Shown: positions 34,714 to 44,470, numbered from the stretch's first letter. The stretch is DNA of 59,874 nucleotides from Microbacterium jejuense (GCF_019511665.1 NZ_JAEUAW010000021.1:1-59874); one strand, 5' to 3'. Notes: generated by a model from the sequence alone, not told the origin. Made by a program: numbers and translations.

Positions 34714-37011
34714 TCAGCGCGGCTCGCGCACCAGCGGAGCGATGGTCGCGGTGGCGACCCGGGCCGAGTCCGCCGTGAGCGCGTGGATCGGTCCGGTGAG
34801 CTCGATCCGCGTCTCGGTCTCGCGGTCGGCGCACGACGCCCCGACCCACAGCTCGACAGTGCCGGGCTCGACGATGCGACGCCCGTCGCGGCCGGTGAAC
34901 GCGAGGCGGGTCGCCGGGACGTCGAAGGTCACCGTCGCCGACTCACCCGGCGCGAGCGTCACCCGCTGATACGCGAGCAGCTGCGCCACCGGCCGCGTCA
35001 CCGACGCGGAGACATCGCGTGCATAGAGCTGCACGACATCCGTGCCCGACCGCTCGCCGGTGTTCGTGACGCGCACGCTCGCGACGACGGTGCCGTCGGT
35101 CGCGGCATCCGAGGCCTCCAGGTCCTCGCGCGCGAACGTCGTGTAGGCGAGTCCGAAGCCGAACGGCCGCGCCGGCGTGTTGTCGGCGCTCGTGATCTCG
35201 GTGGGGCCGCCGAGCACGGGATGCAGGTACGTGTAGGGCTGCGCACCCGCGGACCGCGGCAGCGAGACCGGCAGCCGGCCCGACGGTGCCGCGGAGCCCG
35301 ACAGGACGCGCGCGATCGCGGGGCCGCCCTCTTCGCCGGGGAAGAACGCCTGGATCACCGCGCCGGCGGCGGACGGCCCGTCGAGCATGAACCCGATCGC
35401 GTACGGGCGGCCCGAGACGACGACCACCACGGTCGGCGTGCCGGTCGCGACGACGGCCTCGACGAGGGCGCGCTGGGCGCCCGGCAGTTCCAGGTCGTCG
35501 ACGTCGTTGCCCTCGCCGACGGTGCCCCGGCCGAACAGTCCCGCCCGGTCGCCGACGACCACCACCGCCACGTCCGCGCGGGCGGCGGCCTCGACGGCAG
35601 CGGGGATCCCTGAGGGGTCGGGATCCTCGACGTCGCAGCCCCGCTCGACGACGATCGAGGCCTGCGGCAGCTCGGTGCGCAGGGCCTCGGCGATCGTCGG
35701 GATCTCGAAGCCCAGCGGCGTGCCCGGGTGGTGGGCGAGCACGTGGTTCGCGAACGAGTAGCAGCCCATCAGCGCCTCGGCGGCGTCGGCGTTGGGGCCG
35801 ATGAGCGCGAGCGTCCGAGGCGCCTCGAGCGGCAGCATCCCGTCGTTGCTCAGCAGGACGAGCGACTCCTCGGCCGCGCGGCGAGCCAGCTCGCGCATCT
35901 CGGCGGTGTCGAGGTCGACGCGCGCCGGCGGGGACGAGAGGTCGTCGTCGAGCAGGCCCAGCTCCTCCTTCTGCGAGAGCACGCGCAGCACCGCCCGGTC
36001 CACGTCGCCCATCTCCTCAGGGTGCGCCGCGAGCCGCTCGCGCAGCGGCGCGACGAAGGCGTCGCCCGTGGGCAGCTCGATGTCGATCCCCGCGCGCAGC
36101 GCCAGCGCGGCGGCCTCACCGAGGTCGCCCGCCACGCCGTGCAGCGCGTGCAGGAAGGCGACCGCGAAGTAGTCGGCCACGACGGTGCCGTCGAAGCCCC
36201 ACTCCTCGCGCAGCAGTGCGGTCAGCAGCTCGGGGTCGGACGCCACCGGCACGCCGTCGATCTCGGCGTACGAGTTCATCACCGAGCGCACGCCGCCGTC
36301 GCGCACGGCCATCTCGAACGGAGGCAGCACGACATCCTGCAGCCGGCGGCGGCCCATGTGCACCGGTGCGTGGTTGCGGCCGGCCTGAGAGGCGGAGTAC
36401 CCGGCGAAGTGCTTGAGCGTCGCGTGCACCCCGGCGGACTGCAGGCCGCGGACGTACGCGGTGCCGATCGTCCCCACGACGTAGGGGTCTTCGGCGATGC
36501 ACTCGTCGACACGCCCCCAGCGCGGGTCGGTCACGACGTCGAGCACGGGCGCGAGGCCCTGGTGGATGCCGAGCTCGTGCATCGAGCGACCGATCGCCGC
36601 GGCGACCTGCTCGGTCAGCTCAGGGTCGAACGCGGCGCCCCACGCCAGCGGCGTGGGAAGCGTCGCCGCCTTCCAGGCGGCGAGGCCCGTGAGGCACTCC
36701 TCGTGCACGATGGCGCCGATGCCGAGGCGCGACCGCTCGCGCAGGCGCCGCTGCTCGTCCCACAGCCACTGCGCCCGCTCGACCGGATCCACCGGCCGCG
36801 TGCCGTAGACGCGCGTGAGGTGGCCGATGCCGTGGGCGGTGGCCTCCTCGTAGCCGGTGGAGGTCACCATCTCGCCCGCCATGGGCGCGACGACCTCGTC
36901 GCCCTGGTCGACCCAGTAGCCGACCAGCTGCGCCAGCTTCTCGTCCAGCGTCATCTGGGCGTGCAGCGACTGCACCCGCTCCGAGACAGCGGGCAGGTTC
37001 ACACCGCTCAT
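34714..37011 (-). CDS. GH3 glycosidase (beta-xylosidase/beta-glucosidase type)
   Basis: A 765-residue three-domain GH3 enzyme. The barrel carries KHFAGY (Lys200-His201) and the nucleophile Asp280 in GFDGTVVADYF. The alpha/beta sandwich has LALIGPNADAAEALMGCYS, and a C-terminal fibronectin-III-like domain starts near ARPFGFGLAYTTFA. No signal peptide is seen, so it hydrolyses imported oligosaccharides. Its ATG overlaps the stop of the permease gene, making it the last gene of the sugar ABC operon. Substrate by context is xylo-oligosaccharide; beta-glucosides remain possible. Confidence 0.93.
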   Translation of the reverse strand: MSGVNLPAVSERVQSLHAQMTLDEKLAQLVGYWVDQGDEVVAPMAGEMVTSTGYEEATAHGIGHLTRVYGTRPVDPVERAQWLWDEQRRLRERSRLGIGAIVHEECLTGLAAWKAATLPTPLAWGAAFDPELTEQVAAAIGRSMHELGIHQGLAPVLDVVTDPRWGRVDECIAEDPYVVGTIGTAYVRGLQSAGVHATLKHFAGYSASQAGRNHAPVHMGRRRLQDVVLPPFEMAVRDGGVRSVMNSYAEIDGVPVASDPELLTALLREEWGFDGTVVADYFAVAFLHALHGVAGDLGEAAALALRAGIDIELPTGDAFVAPLRERLAAHPEEMGDVDRAVLRVLSQKEELGLLDDDLSSPPARVDLDTAEMRELARRAAEESLVLLSNDGMLPLEAPRTLALIGPNADAAEALMGCYSFANHVLAHHPGTPLGFEIPTIAEALRTELPQASIVVERGCDVEDPDPSGIPAAVEAAARADVAVVVVGDRAGLFGRGTVGEGNDVDDLELPGAQRALVEAVVATGTPTVVVVVSGRPYAIGFMLDGPSAAGAVIQAFFPGEEGGPAIARVLSGSAAPSGRLPVSLPRSAGAQPYTYLHPVLGGPTEITSADNTPARPFGFGLAYTTFAREDLEASDAATDGTVVASVRVTNTGERSGTDVVQLYARDVSASVTRPVAQLLAYQRVTLAPGESATVTFDVPATRLAFTGRDGRRIVEPGTVELWVGASCADRETETRIELTGPIHALTADSARVATATIAPLVREPR

Positions 37012-37892
37012 CCCTTGACCGCCCCCGTGAGACCGCCGACGATGCGCCGTTCGAACAGGCTGAAGAAGGCCAGCGCCGGGATCATCGACAGCGACGTGAA
37101 GGCGAGCACCTTCGCGGTGTCGACCGAATACTGCGACGAGAACGCCTGCACGCCGAGCGGCAGCGTGAAGTTGGCGTTGTCGTTCAGCAGATACAGCGGC
37201 AGCAGGTAGCTGTTCCAGCTCGCGATGAACGCGAGGATGCCGACCGTGATCACTCCCGGCACCGCCAGCGGGATCACCATGCGCCAGAAGAAGCCCAGGC
37301 GGCTGCATCCGTCGATGAAGGCGGCCTCCTGGATCTCGTCGGGGATGGCCCGCAGGAAGGGCACCAGGATGATGATCGTCGTCGGGAGCGCGAAGGCGAT
37401 CTGCGGCAGGATGACGCCCGCCAGCGAGTTGATGAGGCCGATGTCGCGCACCACGATGTACAGCGGCGTGATCGCGACCGTGATCGGGAACATGAGACCG
37501 GCGGCGAACAGGGCGTACAGCGCTCCGCGCCCGCGGAAGCGGTACCGCGCGAGCACGTAGCTGGCCATGAGGCCCAGGACGATGACGCCGAGGGTCGTGG
37601 CGACCGCGACGATCGTCGAGTTCAGCACGAGCGTCCAGAACGTGCCCTCGGTGAGCACGTCGACGTAGTTCGAGAACACCCACGGGTCCGGGAAGCCCGC
37701 CGGGTTCGTGGTGATCTGCGAGTTCGTGCGGAACCCGCCGAGGATGATGTAGATCACCGGACCGAGCATCAGCGCGATGACGACGAGCGCGATGAAGTAC
37801 ACGGCGGGGGTTCCGGCTCGTGCGCGCCCGCGGGGTCGGCCCGCCGGCTTCGAGGTGCCGACCGCCGAGATGGCGACAGAGGTGGCGGTCAT
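37008..37892 (-). CDS. Carbohydrate ABC transporter permease, MalG/GanQ type
   Basis: A 294-residue permease with six predicted helices. The EAA loop reads EIQEAAFIDGCSRLGFFWRMVIPLAVPGVITV. The start at 37892 has AAGGAG 6 bases before it. It overlaps the upstream permease stop and the GH3 start by 4 bases each, so transporter and hydrolase are made together. Confidence 0.93.
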   Translation of the reverse strand: MTATSVAISAVGTSKPAGRPRGRARAGTPAVYFIALVVIALMLGPVIYIILGGFRTNSQITTNPAGFPDPWVFSNYVDVLTEGTFWTLVLNSTIVAVATTLGVIVLGLMASYVLARYRFRGRGALYALFAAGLMFPITVAITPLYIVVRDIGLINSLAGVILPQIAFALPTTIIILVPFLRAIPDEIQEAAFIDGCSRLGFFWRMVIPLAVPGVITVGILAFIASWNSYLLPLYLLNDNANFTLPLGVQAFSSQYSVDTAKVLAFTSLSMIPALAFFSLFERRIVGGLTGAVKG

Positions 37893-38914
37893 CCGTCGCT
37901 CCTTTCGGTGAGTGCCCCCGCCGTGTCGCGACGCAGAACGAAGCGCTGGTAGACGAGCGCGACGACGAGGGAGATGAGGAAGATCACGACGGCGACGGCG
38001 TTGCCGTAGCCGAAGTTGCCGGCGTTGCGCCCGTTGGCCACCATGTAGGTCGCCATCGTCGAGGTGCCGGCGACCGGTGCGACGTACTGGCCCCAGATGA
38101 TGTAGACGAGGTCGAACAGCTGGAGGGCGCCGATGATCGACAGGAACGCCCAGATGCGCAGCGTCGGGCCGAGCAGCGGGATCGTGATGCGCCATTGGGT
38201 CTGCCAGTAGCCGGCGCCGTCGATCGCGGCGGCCTCGTAGAGCTCTTCGGGGATGCCCTGGAGGCCGGCGAGGAAGAGGATGACGGCGAAGCCGACGTAC
38301 TTCCACGTGAGGATCGCCATGAGCGTCCAGATGGCGATGCTCGGGTCCGCCAGCCAGTCGCGCGTCAGCTGCTCCAGGCCGAGGTTGTCGAGCAGCCCGT
38401 TGAGCGCGCCGTTGGTCGCGAGCATGAGGCTGAAGCCCGTGCCGACGACGACCTCGGCGATCACGTAGGGGACGAAGATGAGGACGCGGATGACGGACTG
38501 CCCGCGCATCTTGCGGTTGAGCAGGAGCGCCAGCAGCAGCGCGACGGGGCCCTGCAGCACGAGCGACATCACGACGATGAAGGCGTTGTGCCCCAGTGCT
38601 TCCTGGAAGTCGGGGTCGGTCAGGATCGTGACGTAGTTCTTGAGGCCGATGAAGTCGACCGCCGGCCCGTAGCCGTGCCAGTTGAAGAAGCCGTAGTAGG
38701 CCGCCATGATCACGGGGAAGATGACGAACCCGACGAAGAAGATCAGTGCGGGCCCGACCAGCACCGCGATCTCCAGCCGGCCCGACCATCCGATCCCGCG
38801 GCGTCGGCGGCGCGGCGATGCCGGGGGCGGCGGCGTGTCGCCGCCGCCCCCGGTCCGCTGCGCGAGTTCCGTCTCCGGGCGATCGTCCGTACTCGGTGTC
38901 GCGCTCTTGTGCAT
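37889..38914 (-). CDS. Carbohydrate ABC transporter permease, MalF/UgpA type
   Basis: A 341-residue permease with a long Pro/Gly/Arg-rich cytosolic N-terminus (about 45 residues) and six helices. The EAA loop is ELYEAAAIDGAGYWQTQWRITIPLLGPTL. It follows the binding protein by 12 bp and overlaps the MalG-type gene. No ATPase is encoded nearby; as in many actinobacteria a shared MsiK-type ATPase elsewhere probably serves it (inference). Confidence 0.93.
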   Translation of the reverse strand: MHKSATPSTDDRPETELAQRTGGGGDTPPPPASPRRRRRGIGWSGRLEIAVLVGPALIFFVGFVIFPVIMAAYYGFFNWHGYGPAVDFIGLKNYVTILTDPDFQEALGHNAFIVVMSLVLQGPVALLLALLLNRKMRGQSVIRVLIFVPYVIAEVVVGTGFSLMLATNGALNGLLDNLGLEQLTRDWLADPSIAIWTLMAILTWKYVGFAVILFLAGLQGIPEELYEAAAIDGAGYWQTQWRITIPLLGPTLRIWAFLSIIGALQLFDLVYIIWGQYVAPVAGTSTMATYMVANGRNAGNFGYGNAVAVVIFLISLVVALVYQRFVLRRDTAGALTERSDG

Positions 38915-38926
38915 GCGGAGAGTTCC

Positions 38927-40216
38927 TTATCCCTTCGCGCCGGCCGAGTTGGCTGCCGCGATCATCTCTTCGGGCGTGCTCTGGCCCGAGAGCATGTCGA
39001 CGACGGCCACGTTGAGCGCGTTGCCGACGTTCTGACCCAGCACCGTGTCAAGCCACTGCGACACGAACGGCGCGGCGTTGTACGCCTCGAGGATCTGCTT
39101 CAGGTAGGGCTCGGTGACCTGCTCCTGCGCCACCTGGTTGACCGGCGGGGAGTTGAACGCCTTGTAGTACGCGGTCTGCTGGTCGTCCGACGCGACGAAG
39201 TTCAGGAAGTCGACGCACTCCTTCGGGGCCTTCGCCGAGCACGAGTAGCCGTCGACGCCGCCCATGATCGAGCCGGGCTCGCCCTTGCCGCCCGGGACCT
39301 CCGGGAAGGGGTACCACGCGAGGTCGGGCAGTGGCTTCTCGTCGGGGGTGAGGGATGCGATCACGCCCGGGTCCCACGCGCCCATCAGCTCGCCGCCGGC
39401 CTGGTGGTTGGCGACGAGGCCCGCCGAGCTGCCCGCGCCCTGCTGAGCGGACGTCGTGAGGAAGCCTTCGTTGAAGGGCTCGGTCGCGGCGAAGTCCTCG
39501 AGGTCCTGTGCGGCCTTGAGCCAGCACGGGTCGCTGAAGTCCTTCGAGTCGCCCGTCTCTTCCATCGTCTTGGGTGCGCACTCACGCAGCGCGAACCAGT
39601 AGAACCAGTGCGCCGCGGGCCAGGCGTCCTTCGCGCCGAGCGCGAGGGGGGCCACTCCGGTCGCCTTCAGCTTGTCGTTGGCGGCGACGAGTTCGTCGAT
39701 CGTGGTGGGCGTCTCGGTGATGCCGGCCGCGTTGTAGAGGTCCTGGCTGTAGAAGATGCCGCCCGGAAGCACCGAGAGCGGCACGGCCCACAGCTTGTCC
39801 TGGTACATCTGGGCCTTGAACGATCCCTCCGAGATGTGCTCCTTGGCCTCGCCCTCGATCTTGCCGGTGAGGTCCATGAGCTGCCCCGCCTGCACCATGG
39901 CGGTCATCTTTCCGCCGCCGCGCTGGAGGAAGATGTCCGGCGGGTCGCCGGCGTTGAGCGAGGTCTGCAGCTTTCCGTCGAGATCCTCGTTCTGGATCGA
40001 CTGCATCTTGATCGTGACGTTCGGGTTCTCGTCCTCGAACGCGGCGATCGCGTCCTTCCAGAACTGCTGCCCCGGGCCGGTCGTCGAGTTCTGCCACAGC
40101 GTCATCTCGACCTTGCCGTCGCCGTTGTCACCCGAGCCGCCGGCACTGCAGCCGGCGAGCGCGAGCGCGCCGACGACGAGTGCCGCCGAACCCATGAGGA
40201 TCCTCTTGGCTTTCAT
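38927..40216 (-). CDS. Sugar ABC transporter substrate-binding lipoprotein
   Basis: A 429-residue family 1 solute receptor. MKAKRILMGSAALVVGALALAGC is a lipoprotein signal with lipobox LAGC (split at Cys23 of the precursor). The mature protein starts SAGGSGDNGD, then VEMTLWQNSTTGPGQQFWKDAIAAFEDENP, the normal first strand of the family. The ATG at 40216 is preceded by CGGGAA. It heads the importer-GH3 operon and is divergent from the LacI gene at 40389. A xylo- or cello-oligosaccharide ligand is likely by context. Confidence 0.93.
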   Translation of the reverse strand: MKAKRILMGSAALVVGALALAGCSAGGSGDNGDGKVEMTLWQNSTTGPGQQFWKDAIAAFEDENPNVTIKMQSIQNEDLDGKLQTSLNAGDPPDIFLQRGGGKMTAMVQAGQLMDLTGKIEGEAKEHISEGSFKAQMYQDKLWAVPLSVLPGGIFYSQDLYNAAGITETPTTIDELVAANDKLKATGVAPLALGAKDAWPAAHWFYWFALRECAPKTMEETGDSKDFSDPCWLKAAQDLEDFAATEPFNEGFLTTSAQQGAGSSAGLVANHQAGGELMGAWDPGVIASLTPDEKPLPDLAWYPFPEVPGGKGEPGSIMGGVDGYSCSAKAPKECVDFLNFVASDDQQTAYYKAFNSPPVNQVAQEQVTEPYLKQILEAYNAAPFVSQWLDTVLGQNVGNALNVAVVDMLSGQSTPEEMIAAANSAGAKG

Positions 40217-40340
40217 GTGATTCCCGTTCTCTTCTTCGAGGAGCACCGCCGCTTCGGGGTGCCGGTGGTCTGCGCGATCGGTCCGCGCAACGCTCGGCGT
40301 GCGACCGAGCGACAAAAGTCTGCGCGTCCAACAAATATCT

Positions 40341-40387
40341 TGTCAAACGTTTTCAATAACGGTTTCGATGCCGTTATGCTTTCGAAA
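40341..40387. promoter_or_regulatory. Divergent promoter and LacI operator region
   Basis: AAACGTTT (40345-40352) and TTTCGAAA (40380-40387) are palindromes with a central CG, the hallmark of LacI-family sites. Between them ATAACGG (40356-40362) and CCGTTAT (40371-40377) are perfect inverted arms. TTGACA on the minus strand (40346-40341) is a good -35 for the binding-protein operon. The whole block is AT-rich against its surroundings and lies between the divergent starts. Confidence 0.65.
40375..40380 (+). promoter_or_regulatory. -10 box of the LacI gene, leaderless
   Basis: TATGCT lies 8 bases before the ATG at 40389 and overlaps two palindromes, so the regulator probably represses itself. 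Confidence 0.6.
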
Positions 40388-40388
40388 C

Positions 40389-41384
40389 ATGGCCCGCCGC
40401 CCCACGATCACCGATGTCGCCAAGGCCGCCGGCGTGTCGGTTGCGACCGTGTCGAAGGCGGTCAACGGGCGCTACGGCGTGGCCAGCGAGACCGTCGATC
40501 GCGTGCTCGCCGTCGTGGCCGAACTCGGCTACGAGTCCAGCCTCATCGCCAGCAGCATGCGTGCACGCACGACCGGCGTCATCGGGGTGCTCGTGGCCGG
40601 CTTCGAGCCGTTCAGTGCCGAGATCCTGAAGGGCGTGGGCCAGGAGCTGGACGACAGCCGGTACGACCTGCTGGCCTACTCGGGCTCGCACGGCACGGCC
40701 GAGGGCTGGGAGCGTCGCTCGCTGTCCCGGCTCAGCGGCACGCTCATCGACGGCGCCATCATGGTCACCCCGACCGTGGTCAACGTCGGGACCGAGGTGC
40801 CCGTCGTCGCCATCGACCCGCACACCGGGCCGGCGGACCTTCCCACCGTCGAGAGCGACAGCTACGGCGGCGCGCTCCTGGCGACGCGCCACCTCATCGA
40901 GCTCGGGCACACGAGGATCGGCTTCATCGCCGGCCGGCGCGACCTGCGCTCGTCGATCGCCCGCGACGCGGGGTACCGACGGGCGCTGACGGATGCCGGA
41001 ATCACCGTCGACCCCGGGCTCGTGGGGTCGGGCAGCTATCGCCAGGACGCCGTGCGCGTCGCCGCGCTCGACATGCTGCGGCGCAGCAAGCGGCCGACCG
41101 CGATCTTCGCGGCGAACGACATCTCGGCCCTGGAGATCATCCGCGTGGCGGACGAGCTCGGGCTGCGCGTCCCGCGGGACCTGTCCGTCATCGGGTTCGA
41201 CGACGTCCCCGAGGCGTCGAAGGCCACCCCCGCGCTCTCGACCGTCCGCCAGCCGATGCAGCAGCTCGGTGCCGAGGCGGCGCGCCTGCTGCTGACCCTG
41301 ATGCGCGGCGAGGTTCCGCCGGCGACGCATGTCACGCTCGCGACGCAGCTCATGGCGCGCGAGACGACGGCGCGCCTCGGCTGA
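40389..41384 (+). CDS. LacI-family transcriptional regulator of the sugar importer operon
   Basis: A 331-residue repressor. The HTH at residues 5-26 reads TITDVAKAAGVSVATVSKAVNGRYGVA, followed by a ligand domain with GLRVPRDLSVIGFDDVPEASKATPALSTVRQPMQQLG. It is divergent from the importer-GH3 operon with operator-like palindromes between. The ATG at 40389 fits the leaderless promoter; there is no ribosome site. It converges with the ROK gene, the stops being 10 bp apart. Confidence 0.93.
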   Translation: MARRPTITDVAKAAGVSVATVSKAVNGRYGVASETVDRVLAVVAELGYESSLIASSMRARTTGVIGVLVAGFEPFSAEILKGVGQELDDSRYDLLAYSGSHGTAEGWERRSLSRLSGTLIDGAIMVTPTVVNVGTEVPVVAIDPHTGPADLPTVESDSYGGALLATRHLIELGHTRIGFIAGRRDLRSSIARDAGYRRALTDAGITVDPGLVGSGSYRQDAVRVAALDMLRRSKRPTAIFAANDISALEIIRVADELGLRVPRDLSVIGFDDVPEASKATPALSTVRQPMQQLGAEAARLLLTLMRGEVPPATHVTLATQLMARETTARLG

Positions 41385-41394
41385 CGCGGGGCGC

Positions 41395-42558
41395 TCAGTC
41401 CGCGCCGAATCCCGCGGGATCGTGCAGCAGCTCGCCGAAGGCCGCCTCGGCGGCGCCGATGAGCAGCCGGTCCTCGGCCAGTGCCGCCGGCCGGATCTCG
41501 AAGTCCTCGCCGTTGGCGGGCATGCTCTGTGCGGCGACCGCCTCGGCGAGTGCCTCGGGGTCGTTCGCCGCCAGCATCGCCAGGAACCCGCCGAGCACCA
41601 CGACGGCGGGATTGAGCACGTTGACGGCGTTCGCCAGGGCGGTCGAGAGGATGCGGCGCTGCCGGGCGATCTCGTCGAGCACCTCGGGAGCGTCCGCCTC
41701 GCTCAGCAGGCGTGCGAGCTCGGGCTCGTCGAGGTTGCTCTGGCCGAGGGTCCGCAGCAGCCGGGCGCGGCTCACCTCGTCCTCGAGCACGCCGTCGTCG
41801 GCGCGGCGGTCGTCCACGGCGGCGATGCCGGGGCGGTTCTGGCCGAACTCGCCCGAGTACCCCGAGGCGCCGCCGACCGGCATCCCGTGGACGATCAGCC
41901 CGCCGCCGATGCCGCTCGCTCCGCCGTTGAGGTACACGACGTCGTCGACGCCGCGCGCCGCGCCGAACAGGTGCTCGGCGATCAGTCCGAGCGCCGCGTC
42001 GTTGCCGACGGTCGTGGGCAGGCCGGTGGCCGCCTCGACCTGCTCGCGCAGCGCGATGTCGGTCCAGCGCAGGTGGGGGGCGTCGCGCACGAGACCGTCC
42101 GAGGCGCGCACCAGGCCGGGCACGGCGATGCCGATGCCGACGATCCTCGCGTCGGCGAGGTCGTCCTCGCGCCATGCCGCGATGCGCTCGCTGAGCAGCT
42201 GCGCGGTGCGCTCCGGGGTGAGCAGCGCCGTCATCTCGATGCGCTCGCGCCGCCGCACGCCCCGGTCGAGTCCGACCACGGCGAGGGTGAGGGCGTCGAC
42301 TTCGGGGTTGGCCGCGATCGCCACGACGCGAGGATCCGCGGCGACAAGGGGGGAGGGGCGTCCGACGCGCCGGCTGGGGTCGGGCGCCCGCTCTTCGACG
42401 AAGCCGAGTGAGGTGAGGTCGCCGACAAGATCGGCGACCGTCGAGCGGTTGAGCCCGGTGGCGCTCGTCAGCGTCGCGCGCGAGATCGGGCCGTCGAGGT
42501 GGGCGAGCCGCAGGATCCGCGACAGGTTCGCTTGACGGCTGCCGACGGACTCGTTCAT
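41395..42558 (-). CDS. xylR: ROK-family transcriptional repressor (XylR-like)
   Basis: A 387-residue protein with an N-terminal winged HTH (LSRILRLAHLDGPISRATLTSATGLNRSTVADLVGDLTSLGFV, residues about 12-55) and a ROK sugar-kinase-like domain (GIGIAVPGLVR, NDAALGLIAEHLFGAARG, GGASGIGGGLIVHG). The CxCGxxGC zinc motif of catalytic and NagC/Mlc-type ROK proteins is replaced by SGYSGEFGQNRPG, without Cys. Proximity to xylA and xylB suggests that it is the xylose repressor, lifting when xylose binds. The gene name is by context. Confidence 0.88.
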   Translation of the reverse strand: MNESVGSRQANLSRILRLAHLDGPISRATLTSATGLNRSTVADLVGDLTSLGFVEERAPDPSRRVGRPSPLVAADPRVVAIAANPEVDALTLAVVGLDRGVRRRERIEMTALLTPERTAQLLSERIAAWREDDLADARIVGIGIAVPGLVRASDGLVRDAPHLRWTDIALREQVEAATGLPTTVGNDAALGLIAEHLFGAARGVDDVVYLNGGASGIGGGLIVHGMPVGGASGYSGEFGQNRPGIAAVDDRRADDGVLEDEVSRARLLRTLGQSNLDEPELARLLSEADAPEVLDEIARQRRILSTALANAVNVLNPAVVVLGGFLAMLAANDPEALAEAVAAQSMPANGEDFEIRPAALAEDRLLIGAAEAAFGELLHDPAGFGAD

Positions 42559-42649
42559 ACCCTCACCCTAGAGGGCGCGTGCGCGCAGGCTGGTGGGGCG
42601 AGCCGTCCCTCTCCGGGAGCTCGCGCCGACGGATGCTCCGCCCAGGCCG

Positions 42650-42976
42650 CTACGAGGGGCCGGCCGGCGGGGTGCCCGCGGGGCAGACCGCCTGGACCGC
42701 TCGTTCGAAATCGAGCGTCTGCAGCACCTCGACGGCGCGGTCGTAGCGGGGTCCGGCCAGGACGACGAAGACGGCACCGACGACGTCGATGTAGCCTCGC
42801 GTCTCATCGAGGAGGAGGATCTCGTAACGATCCGGGTCGACGCGCTCCCATCGCACTGCGGAGTCCGCAGGCGCCGGCGGCTGGGGGCGGCGCAGCGGCA
42901 GCTCTTTCAGGGACGGCATGGTACGAGCGCGAAGCCCGTTGCGTCGTGCGGGCGAAAGCGGCCTCTCGAGCACCAT
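42650..42976 (-). CDS. Small protein of unknown function
   Basis: A 108-residue basic then amphipathic protein. The first 35 residues are Arg/Pro-rich (MVLERPLSPARRNGLRARTM), and the rest has two short strands and a helix (RYEILLLDETRGYIDVVGAVFVVLAGPRYDRAVEVLQTLDFE). GAGAGGAGG lies 6 bases before the ATG at 42976, an unusually strong ribosome site, which is the main reason to accept it. I recognise no family. Confidence 0.6.
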   Translation of the reverse strand: MVLERPLSPARRNGLRARTMPSLKELPLRRPQPPAPADSAVRWERVDPDRYEILLLDETRGYIDVVGAVFVVLAGPRYDRAVEVLQTLDFERAVQAVCPAGTPPAGPS

Positions 42977-43214
42977 TGCGGGCCTCCTCTCGTCGTGCCG
43001 ACCATCCTGTAACCGCGACGATGCGCGCACAGGGGGCTTGACGTCGGCTGCGCCGAGGACTAGACCGCCAGGATCCGTCACGAGGATGTCCGTCGGGCTC
43101 CTGTCTACTGCGGCGGCGTGAACGGCATGTCACGCCCGACCGAACGCCCGATTGCGGAACGCGGCATCCGGCGTCATGCGCGCGGAATGCGGCTGGACGC
43201 GGCATCCGATCTGG

Positions 43215-43234
43215 TATAGGTTGTCGTCAGCAAC
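43215..43234 (+). promoter_or_regulatory. xylA promoter with candidate XylR site
   Basis: TAGGTT (43217-43222) fits a -10 box about 60 bp before xylA. GTTG (43220-43223) and CAAC (43231-43234) form an inverted repeat around TCGTCAG that overlaps it, where a repressor would block RNA polymerase. The gap 42977-43282 otherwise holds no gene that I can support. Confidence 0.45.
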
Positions 43235-43282
43235 ATTTACCGTCCGCCGCACGACTGCGGCAATGCGCCGCAAAGGAGCGTC

Positions 43283-44470
43283 ATGCCCACCCCCACTCGC
43301 GCCGACAAGTTCTCGTTCGGACTCTGGACGATCGGCTACAACGGCACCGATCCCTTCGGCGGCCCGACCCGTCCGCACCTCGACGTCGTGCACGCCGTCG
43401 AGAAGCTCGCCGAGCTCGGCGCCTACGGCCTCACCTTCCACGACGACGACCTGTTCGCCTTCGGCTCGACCGACGCCGAGCGCCAGAAGCAGATCGACCG
43501 CCTCAAGGGCGCGCTGGCCGACACCGGCCTCATCGTGCCGATGGTCACCACCAACCTGTTCTCGGCCCCCGTGTTCAAGGACGGCGGCTTCACGTCGAAC
43601 GACCGCGACGTGCGCCGCTTCGCGCTGCGCAAGGTCATCCGCCAGCTCGACCTCGGCGCCGAGCTCGGTGCCAAGACGTTCGTCATGTGGGGCGGCCGCG
43701 AGGGTGCCGAGTACGACTCGGCCAAGGACATCCGTGCCGCGCTCGAGCGTTACCGCGAGGCCGTGAACCTCCTCGGCGACTACGTCGTCGACCAGGGCTA
43801 CGACATCCGCTTCGCCATCGAGCCGAAGCCGAACGAGCCCCGCGGCGACATCCTGCTGCCCACGCTCGGCCACGCGATCGCGTTCATCGACTCGCTCGAG
43901 CGCCCGGAGCTCGTGGGCCTCAACCCCGAGGTCGGCCACGAGCAGATGGCGGGCCTCAACTTCGCCGCCGGCATCGCGCAGGCGCTGTACCACGGCAAGC
44001 TCTTCCACATCGACCTCAACGGCCAGCGCGGCATCAAGTACGACCAGGACCTCGTGTTCGGCCACGGCGACCTGCACAACGCGTTCGCACTCGTCGACCT
44101 CATCGAGAACGGCGGCCCCGGTGGGGTGCCCGCCTACGACGGCCCCCGCCACTTCGACTACAAGCCCTCGCGCACCGAGGACGAGAACGGCGTGTGGGAC
44201 TCGGCGGCTGCGAACATGCGCACGTACCTGCTCCTCAAGGAGCGCGCCGCGGCCTTCCGCGCCGACCCCGAGGTTCAGGAGGCGCTGGCCGCCGCCCGTG
44301 TGCCCGAGCTGTCGGTGCCCACCCTGAACGAGGGCGAGACGATCGAGGACCTCAAGGCCGACCGCTCGGCGTTCGAGGACTTCGACACGGACGCGTACCT
44401 CGGCGGCAAGGGCTTCGGCTTCGTCCGCCTGCAGCAGCTGGCCACCGAGCACCTGCTCGGCGCGCGCTGA
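43283..44470 (+). CDS. xylA: Xylose isomerase
   Basis: A 395-residue class I (actinobacterial) xylose isomerase, which converts D-xylose to D-xylulose. It has the typical start (KFSFGLWTIGYNGTDPFGGPTRP), FHDDDL with the catalytic His, MWGGREG, EPKPNEPRGD and HIDLNGQRGIKYDQDL with the metal ligands. AAAGGAG precedes the ATG. Length and motifs match the Streptomyces/Actinoplanes type. It is the first step of xylose catabolism and is followed by xylulokinase, though a strong hairpin lies between. Confidence 0.97.
   Translation: MPTPTRADKFSFGLWTIGYNGTDPFGGPTRPHLDVVHAVEKLAELGAYGLTFHDDDLFAFGSTDAERQKQIDRLKGALADTGLIVPMVTTNLFSAPVFKDGGFTSNDRDVRRFALRKVIRQLDLGAELGAKTFVMWGGREGAEYDSAKDIRAALERYREAVNLLGDYVVDQGYDIRFAIEPKPNEPRGDILLPTLGHAIAFIDSLERPELVGLNPEVGHEQMAGLNFAAGIAQALYHGKLFHIDLNGQRGIKYDQDLVFGHGDLHNAFALVDLIENGGPGGVPAYDGPRHFDYKPSRTEDENGVWDSAAANMRTYLLLKERAAAFRADPEVQEALAAARVPELSVPTLNEGETIEDLKADRSAFEDFDTDAYLGGKGFGFVRLQQLATEHLLGAR

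Noticed and set aside
37820..42535. Very long plus-strand open frame (over 1,500 codons) across the sugar transporter, LacI and ROK genes
   Set aside because: It lies opposite or out of phase with well-supported genes, its product is Arg/Asp/Glu-rich and low in complexity, and long antisense frames are expected at this G+C content.
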